From NCBI GenBank assembly GCA_947856335.1, contig CANUCD010000034.1, positions 1-9,695 on the forward strand: DNA of 9,695 bases, read 5' to 3'. Both the position numbers and the translations under genes were made by a program. Below the pieces are notes generated by a model, which saw nothing but the letters and a program-made list of their open reading frames with translations, had not been told where the DNA came from and did no database searches. The number at the start of each line of letters is the position of its first letter. Within the stretch, counting starts at the first letter, position 1. The stretch comes from an uncultured Bacilli bacterium. GTDB lineage: Bacteria > Bacillota_I > Bacilli_A > RF39 > UBA660. Below, piece by piece: positions 5,040-9,695 of the stretch.

Positions 5040-6680
5040 GTGGAGAAAGTAAAAGTATCATTTGAACAAACCCAAATAGAAGTAGATAAAAATACTACAT
5101 ATTATGAAATAAGTAAACAAACTAAATATAAAGATACAGCCCTAGCTATAAAAAAAGATAATGTGTTAATTCCCTTAAATACCAAGGTAATAGAAGATAG
5201 CAAATTTGAATTTGTCGATACATCTAAAATTGAGGGAGCTAAAATGTATAAAGCAGCGATTAAATTTATCTTAGAAGTAGCTATCAAAACCCTATTTAAA
5301 AATAGTGATATTGAATATTTACATAGTATTCCTGGGGGAATGTTAGGGGAAATAAAATATGATAAAGATTTAACAAATATAGATATTTCTAAAATAAAAG
5401 GCGAAATGGCACGTATCATTGATGATGATTTAGAATTTAAAAGATTTAATATCTTAAAAAAAGAAGCCGTAGATTTCTATATAAGAATGAATTATCAAGA
5501 AAAAGCAAATAATGTCAAAACTTGTGATGATATTGTAACAATTTATAAATTAAAAGATTTTCTAAATTACTATTATGTACCTATGCCATATAAAACAGGA
5601 AATATGAAATTATTTGAACTAAAATATTTAGGTCATAATCGTCTAGTTATTTTATATCCAAGTAATTTAACTGAGGGAAAACTAAAAGAATATGTTCATC
5701 ACGAAAACATCATTGATGCCTACTATAAAGGAAAAGAATGGTTAAAAAAACTAAATGTTCCCTATGTAAGTGAATTAAACGCTTTAGTTAGTAGTAGAAA
5801 AGTAAAAGATTTTATTGAATCATGTGAATTACACTTTACTGATAGTTTAAAAGAAGCATGTGATAAAATTATTAGAAACAATGATAAAAAATTTATTATG
5901 ATAGCAGGTCCTTCAAGTAGTGGTAAAACAACAACTTCAAGAGTACTAGGTGCTTACTTAAGAAGTAAAGGGTATGATCCAATTTGTATTTCTACTGATG
6001 ATTATTTTGTAGATAGAGAAAACAATCCTAAAGATGAATTTGGTAATTATGATTTTGAATGTTTAAATGCAATTGATACTAGTAAATTCAATGAAGATTT
6101 ACTAAACTTATTAAAGGGAGAAGAAATAAATATCCCAACTTTTAACTTTATAACCGGAAAAAGAGAATATCATCATCATGTTATAAAACTAAAAGAAAAT
6201 AGCATCATATTGATAGAGGGACTTCATTCTCTAAATGATGATTTAACCCCAAGAATACCTGATAGATATAAATATAAGATATACTTAAGTCCCTTTATTC
6301 CTCTAAATATTGATCGACATAATTATATATCAACTCTAGATTTAAGACTAATTAGAAGAATTGTAAGAGATAGCAGAACTAGAGGATATAAAGTAAGTGA
6401 AGTAATAGAAAAATGGCAAAGTGTACGTAATGGCGAAGAAAAATATATTTTCCCATACACACATCAAGCTGATTTAATTATAAATACGGCTTTACCATAT
6501 GAATTAGGAGTACTAAAAGTGTATATAGAACCACTTTTACTATCAATTGATACAGATTCTAAGTATTATGAAGAAGCCAGAAGATTATTAAAATTTTTAC
6601 AAAGTTTTTATACTATTTCCAGTGAATACGTAAGTAAAAATAGTATATTAAGAGAATTTATAGGAGGATATAATGATTAG
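5040..6680 (+). CDS. nucleoside (uridine-type) kinase with N-terminal TGS/ThrRS-like region
   Basis: Phosphoribulokinase/uridine kinase superfamily protein of 546 aa, the long Firmicute form. Residues about 1-60 look like a TGS ubiquitin-like domain and about 65-230 like the second additional (editing-type) domain of threonyl-tRNA synthetase. The kinase domain follows: Walker A GPSSSGKTT at 290-298, substrate/lid region STDDYFVD at about 319-326, a Walker B-like LIEGLHSLND near 390-400, and RRIVRDSRTRG at about 440-450. It probably phosphorylates a nucleoside such as uridine or cytidine; substrate is inferred from the family. Start is GTG 5040 with GAGGG (5029-5033) six bases upstream. It overlaps gap by 8 bp, so the two are co-translated. 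It is not plain udk, which is about 210 aa. Confidence 0.92.
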   Translation: MEKVKVSFEQTQIEVDKNTTYYEISKQTKYKDTALAIKKDNVLIPLNTKVIEDSKFEFVDTSKIEGAKMYKAAIKFILEVAIKTLFKNSDIEYLHSIPGGMLGEIKYDKDLTNIDISKIKGEMARIIDDDLEFKRFNILKKEAVDFYIRMNYQEKANNVKTCDDIVTIYKLKDFLNYYYVPMPYKTGNMKLFELKYLGHNRLVILYPSNLTEGKLKEYVHHENIIDAYYKGKEWLKKLNVPYVSELNALVSSRKVKDFIESCELHFTDSLKEACDKIIRNNDKKFIMIAGPSSSGKTTTSRVLGAYLRSKGYDPICISTDDYFVDRENNPKDEFGNYDFECLNAIDTSKFNEDLLNLLKGEEINIPTFNFITGKREYHHHVIKLKENSIILIEGLHSLNDDLTPRIPDRYKYKIYLSPFIPLNIDRHNYISTLDLRLIRRIVRDSRTRGYKVSEVIEKWQSVRNGEEKYIFPYTHQADLIINTALPYELGVLKVYIEPLLLSIDTDSKYYEEARRLLKFLQSFYTISSEYVSKNSILREFIGGYND

Positions 6681-7665
6681 AGTAGCAATTAACGGATTTG
6701 GAAGAATAGGACGTCTTGCATTTCGAAAGATACTTACAACAACAGACTTTGATTTAGTAGCCATCAATGATTTATCATCACCCACAGATTTAGCTTATTT
6801 AGCTAAATATGATACAACCCATCGTTCTTTTCATGAAGATTTAATCGAAGCTAGTAACACCGATATTATCATAAACAAACAAAAGAAAATTAAAATATAT
6901 AATGAAAAAGATCCAGAAAACTTACCATGGAAAGAACTAAATATTGATTTAATCTTAGAATGTAGTGGTAAGTTTACCAAATATGAAGATGCATATAAAC
7001 ATATTAAAGCTGGTGCAAAAAAGGTACTTATTAGTGCTCCATCTAAATCAGAACAAGTAAAAACAATTGTATATGGTGTAAATGATAACATATTAGATGG
7101 AAAAGAACAAGTTGTATCAGCAGCTTCTTGTACCACAAACTGTCTTGCTCCCGTCTTAAAAGTATTAAATGATACTATTGGGATTGAAAGAGGTTATATG
7201 ACTACGATTCATGCTTATACAAATGACCAAGCAACTCTTGATATTGCTCATAAAAAAGGTATTACATCACGTAGAGGTAGAGCTTGTGCAGCCAATATTA
7301 TTCCTACATCAACAGGAGCAGCCAGTGCTATTGGTAAAGTATTGCCAGAATTAGATGGAAAATTAGAGGGTATTGCCTATCGTGTTCCTGTAACTGATGG
7401 TTCTCTAATAGAATTAACGTGTGTTTCTAAAAGAAAAACTAGTATAGATGAAATAAATCATTTATTTGAGGAACACAAAACTGATACTTTAAGTATTACT
7501 TATGACCCTATTGTATCAAGTGATATTATCGGTAAAAGTACTTATCTAGTAGATGGATTACTTACAAGTGTAAATGATAATCTAATTAAAGTAACAGCAT
7601 GGTATGATAATGAATATGGTTATACGTGTAGTATGCTTAAAACTGCTAAGGAAATGTTTAAATAA
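6673..7665 (+). CDS. gap: type I glyceraldehyde-3-phosphate dehydrogenase
   Basis: Oxidises glyceraldehyde 3-phosphate to 1,3-bisphosphoglycerate with NAD(P) in cytoplasmic glycolysis. It is 330 aa, normal length. Visible: Rossmann start INGFGRIGR (residues 6-14), Asp33 in VAINDL typical of NAD binding, catalytic Cys153 in SAASCTTNC, and His180 in TIHAYTNDQ. The segment after it reads LDIAHKKG, with Ala where NAD-specific enzymes usually have the Pro of the L-P pair, so cofactor specificity is not certain. YDTTHRSF replaces the usual YDSVHG. Start ATG 6673 has AGGAGG (6662-6667) five bases away inside the kinase gene, and the 8-bp overlap suggests coupling. No pgk/tpi/cggR neighbours are present. 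Transcription may continue into the repeat at 7699; no ordinary terminator follows. Confidence 0.96.
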   Translation: MIRVAINGFGRIGRLAFRKILTTTDFDLVAINDLSSPTDLAYLAKYDTTHRSFHEDLIEASNTDIIINKQKKIKIYNEKDPENLPWKELNIDLILECSGKFTKYEDAYKHIKAGAKKVLISAPSKSEQVKTIVYGVNDNILDGKEQVVSAASCTTNCLAPVLKVLNDTIGIERGYMTTIHAYTNDQATLDIAHKKGITSRRGRACAANIIPTSTGAASAIGKVLPELDGKLEGIAYRVPVTDGSLIELTCVSKRKTSIDEINHLFEEHKTDTLSITYDPIVSSDIIGKSTYLVDGLLTSVNDNLIKVTAWYDNEYGYTCSMLKTAKEMFK

Positions 7666-7698
7666 ACCCCCAGTATTTACTTAGTATTTTAACCCATC

Positions 7699-7745
7699 AT
7701 TCCGGATTAGCCAAAATCCGACCAATCCGGAATTAACTCCGGATT
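7699..7745. repeat. 47-bp direct repeat, left copy, palindrome-rich
   Basis: Identical base for base to 8992-9038, and about 45% GC in very AT-rich surroundings. Internally ATTCCGGATT (7699-7708) pairs perfectly with AATCCGGAAT (7724-7733). TCCGGATT at 7738-7745 can instead pair with AATCCGGA at 7724-7731, and CGGATT (7703-7708) can pair with AATCCG (7715-7720), so several exclusive hairpins are possible. It lies between the gap stop and the -35 of the ATPase gene. Confidence 0.95.
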
Positions 7746-7773
7746 TGACATAAAAGTTTTTTTATGCTAAAAT
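7745..7773 (+). promoter_or_regulatory. strong promoter of the AAA_14 ATPase gene
   Basis: Perfect -35 TTGACA (7745-7750), 17-bp spacer, -10 TAAAAT (7768-7773) preceded by TGC, an extended -10. The first T of the -35 is the last base of the left direct repeat. Predicted start is about 7780, at the first G of GGTGAT (7780-7785), which is the ribosome-binding site three bases before ATG 7789. The leader is therefore only about 9 nt. Confidence 0.65.
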
Positions 7774-7788
7774 GATATTGGTGATATT

Positions 7789-8991
7789 ATGAACTATAAA
7801 AGAAATATTAAAGATAATTTTCTTATTTACAATCAAGCATTTAAATCAGTATTATTAACAGGACCAAGACAAGTTGGAAAAACAACCTTTTTACTAGATA
7901 TAAAAGAAAAAGAACGAAAATATGTAACATTAGATGATTTAGAATTAAGAAAAATAGCTCTAGAAAATCCTAAACATTTTATAGAAATATATACTCCCCC
8001 AGTTATTATTGATGAAATCCAATATGCTCCGAATTTAATGAGCTATATTAAAATAATATGTGATAATACGAAAGAAAAAGGCTTATACTGGCTTACTGGT
8101 TCTCAAAAAATTCAAGTTATGAAAAACGTAAGCGAGACTTTAGCAGGTAGAATGGGCATTTTAGAAATGAATTCTTTTTCATATCGGGAAATAATAAAAA
8201 GTGACTATATGATACCAGATTTAAATGATTTAACTAAAAAAGAAGATATACCAAAAACCATTATTTTAAAAAATATTCTAAATGGTGGTATGCCTGGACT
8301 AATTCTAGATAATATCAAAAGAAATATATTTTTTAAAAGTTATATAGATTTATACCTAGAAAGAGATATTAGAGAATTAAAACAAATAGAAGATTTAAAT
8401 GCTTTTTACACTTTTTTAGTCTCTATTGCCTCTAGAGCGTGTCAAGTATTAAACTATGCATCTATTGCTAAAGATTGTGGAAAAGATGAAAAAACTATTA
8501 AATCTTGGATAAGTGTATTAGAAGCAACAGACATTATTAAACTTGTTTACCCACTTAGAAAAGAAGAACTAAAAAGAATTACATCTGCTCCTAAAATAAT
8601 CTTCATGGATAGTGGATTATGTACTTATTTATGTCATATAAATTCAATAACAGCATTAGAGGAATACACAAACTTTGGTTTCTTATTTGAAAATTATGTA
8701 ATATCAGAACTAATTAAAATGAATAATAATTACAATTTAGAAGAAGAATTTTACTTTTATCGAGATAAAGATGGAAATGAGATTGATTTAATTATTAAAG
8801 ATTATGATGGTATCTTACATCCTTATGAAATAAAATATAAAAATAAAGTGGATATATCCATGATTTCATCTTTTAAGAAATTAGATTATTTATCAAATAT
8901 AGGAAAAGGTGGAATTATATATACAGGTATTATACTAAAAAATTTAACTCCTAAACATCAAACTATTCCAATTGGTTCAATAATTAGTTAG
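7789..8991 (+). CDS. AAA_14-DUF4143 ATPase
   Basis: 400-aa protein with an N-terminal STAND/AAA-like ATPase and a C-terminal DUF4143 region. Walker A GPRQVGKTT is at residues 25-33, Walker B VIIDEIQ with Asp75/Glu76, and the sensor-type LTGSQK at about 104-109 followed by LAGRMGILEMNSFSYREI, typical of the family. LYLERDIRELKQI at about 187-199 begins DUF4143. The C-terminal EIDLII...HPYEIKYK (Asp333, Glu347, Lys349) looks like a PD-(D/E)XK core. Such proteins are widespread, often in many copies in gut bacteria and archaea, and their role is not settled; DNA binding or a defence or mobile role is only suggested. The stop at 8989-8991 touches the right direct repeat at 8992, and the promoter touches the left one, making a self-contained cassette. 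Complete, no damage seen. Confidence 0.93.
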   Translation: MNYKRNIKDNFLIYNQAFKSVLLTGPRQVGKTTFLLDIKEKERKYVTLDDLELRKIALENPKHFIEIYTPPVIIDEIQYAPNLMSYIKIICDNTKEKGLYWLTGSQKIQVMKNVSETLAGRMGILEMNSFSYREIIKSDYMIPDLNDLTKKEDIPKTIILKNILNGGMPGLILDNIKRNIFFKSYIDLYLERDIRELKQIEDLNAFYTFLVSIASRACQVLNYASIAKDCGKDEKTIKSWISVLEATDIIKLVYPLRKEELKRITSAPKIIFMDSGLCTYLCHINSITALEEYTNFGFLFENYVISELIKMNNNYNLEEEFYFYRDKDGNEIDLIIKDYDGILHPYEIKYKNKVDISMISSFKKLDYLSNIGKGGIIYTGIILKNLTPKHQTIPIGSIIS

Positions 8992-9046
8992 ATTCCGGAT
9001 TAGCCAAAATCCGACCAATCCGGAATTAACTCCGGATTAGCCAAAA
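8992..9046. repeat. direct repeat, right copy, extended to 1.5 units of 37 bp
   Basis: 8992-9038 is identical to 7699-7745. It continues with AGCCAAAA, so TCCGGATTAGCCAAAA occurs at 8994-9009 and again at 9031-9046, a 37-bp period with the second unit incomplete. The same 10-bp stem is formed by 8992-9001 with 9017-9026. It begins on the base after the ATPase stop codon and runs into the terminator at 9043. Confidence 0.95.
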
Positions 9047-9085
9047 AGATTAAATCTTCATCAATTCCTTTTGTTTAATCTTTTT
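9043..9085. terminator. bidirectional terminator between ATPase and XRE genes
   Basis: A 12-bp perfect stem, AAAAAGATTAAA (9043-9054) with TTTAATCTTTTT (9074-9085), around a 19-base loop. The T run (9081-9085) serves the plus strand and the A run the minus strand. The original stop of the XRE gene (9050-9052) lies in the stem. AU-rich, so moderate confidence in strength. Confidence 0.6.
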
Positions 9086-9570
9086 ATTTACTTTAATTTT
9101 CTCTTTATAATTTAATTTACCTACAATATAATCAGCACTAACTTCTGATAACTCACAAAACCCCTTTAAATCAGCTGTAGAAATAGTACGAATACATTCT
9201 CATAGTGAGTAACTAAAGGTCTACTAATATTTAGCTTACAAGCAAGTTTATCTTGAGTAATACCTAGTTCTTTTCTAATCTCTTTTAAATGCATTCCCAC
9301 AAGTTTTAAATCAATTTTCTCTACTTTAATAATCTCTTTATTTATTTCTTCACAAAAACCTAACATATAATCAAAAGAAACACTATATTTATTACATATC
9401 TTGTTAATATAGAGAATAGATATACCTGTATATCCATTCTCTATATCAGAAACATAACTCTTAGATATACCTAATATATCTCCAAACTCTTTTTGTGTTA
9501 ATCCATATCTTAATCTTATATTTCTAGCTCTATCTTTTACAATCGTAATATTTCTAATTTCTTTTTCCAA
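9050..9570 (-). pseudogene. tandem-XRE-domain regulator broken by a one-base frameshift
   Basis: DNA-binding protein with two XRE (HTH_3) domains. Domain 1, about residues 12-70, contains GLTQKEFGDILGISKSYVSD and ends SFDYMLG. Domain 2 starts near residue 92 with LGITQDKLACKLNISRPLV and HYEN. Just after HYEN (about 9196-9198) the reading frame changes: the intact frame gives a foreign tail VFVLFLQLI and a stop at 9166-9168. The -1 frame gives CIRTISTADLKGFCEL..SADYIVGKL, the rest of domain 2, and runs on to TAA at 9050-9052. One missing base explains it; restored length would be about 173 aa. The start is TTG 9570 with a GTGGTGG-like site upstream; an in-frame stop lies 6 nt before it. The 134-aa product keeps domain 1, so it may still bind DNA. 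A sequencing error is the alternative. Confidence 0.85.
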
Positions 9571-9610
9571 TTTTTACCACCACTACCATTATCATGAAAG
9601 AGAAATTAGA

Positions 9611-9639
9611 ATTTAAGAAAAATACGAAAACTGTAACAA
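9611..9639 (-). promoter_or_regulatory. possible promoter of the XRE gene
   Basis: Minus-strand -35 TTGTTA (9634-9639), 17-bp spacer, -10 TTAAAT (9611-9616), giving a leader of about 35 nt. Another -10-like TGATAATGG at 9586-9593 lacks a -35. Both matches are moderate in AT-rich DNA. Confidence 0.3.
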
Positions 9640-9649
9640 TTTTTGTGGC

Positions 9650-9695
9650 TATTCAGTAAAAATGTCCCACTTTTTAATTTTGTTATTCAGTAAAA
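9650..9695. repeat. 12-bp direct repeat at the window edge, possible IS end
   Basis: TATTCAGTAAAA occurs at 9650-9661 and 9684-9695, 34 bp apart, each preceded by TTTTGT (with GGC inserted in the first). Between them is ATGTCCCACTTTTTAATTTT. Short spaced direct repeats with a GTGGGACA-type block are seen at ends of some insertion sequences such as the IS21 family, but no transposase is in the window and the second copy is cut by its edge. Confidence 0.45.

Noticed and set aside
5102..7136. Minus-strand open frames at 5102-5419 and 6831-7136
   Set aside because: Shadows of the nucleoside kinase and gap reading frames; no family resemblance.
7699..9046. CRISPR array
   Set aside because: Only two clusters of repeat separated by a whole gene, with no unique spacers of regular length and no cas genes.

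Overview
The window looks like chromosome from a low-GC Gram-positive bacterium (Bacillota, probably class Bacilli). The reasons are strong AT bias, Shine-Dalgarno motifs of the GGAGG/GGTGAT type, GTG and TTG starts as well as ATG, and a yvcK-whiA pair with clpP close by, which is a hallmark Firmicute neighbourhood. TGA is used as a real stop (ends of the 699-1460 gene, yvcK and clpP), so this is not a Mycoplasma/Spiroplasma-type code. An uncultured gut Bacilli lineage (RF39/Erysipelotrichales-like) is my guess only.

Layout. (1) 1-200: 5S rRNA, the tail of an rRNA operon, ending at a bidirectional terminator shared with a convergent DUF2188 gene. (2) 434-698: promoter-dense spacer with back-to-back divergent promoters, a candidate ~75-nt small RNA on the minus strand with its own promoter and terminator, and the DUF2188 promoter. 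(3) 699-3404: orphan conserved hypothetical gene, possibly PD-(D/E)XK-like, then yvcK and whiA overlapping by 4 bp. (4) 3401-4933, minus strand: clpP, then a Fic-domain gene whose catalytic-loop His is replaced by Gln; whiA and fic converge and overlap inside one bidirectional terminator. (5) 5040-7665: divergent operon of a TGS/ThrRS-like nucleoside kinase and glyceraldehyde-3-phosphate dehydrogenase, overlapping by 8 bp. (6) 7699-9046: an AAA_14/DUF4143 ATPase gene, promoter included, set exactly between two identical 47-bp direct repeats rich in palindromes. (7) 9050-9570, minus strand: a two-domain XRE regulator broken by a one-base frameshift. (8) 9650-9695: a 12-bp direct repeat at the right edge, possibly the end of an insertion sequence that continues outside.

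Functionally, 699-7665 is mostly housekeeping: cell-envelope/carbon linkage (YvcK), division control (WhiA), proteolysis (ClpP), nucleotide salvage and glycolysis. The accessory part is 7699 to the end. The strongest candidate for something undescribed is the repeat-bounded ATPase cassette, followed by the minus-strand small RNA and the His-less Fic protein. The genome is compact: three convergent junctions have stop codons buried in shared terminators, and most predicted 5' leaders are very short.
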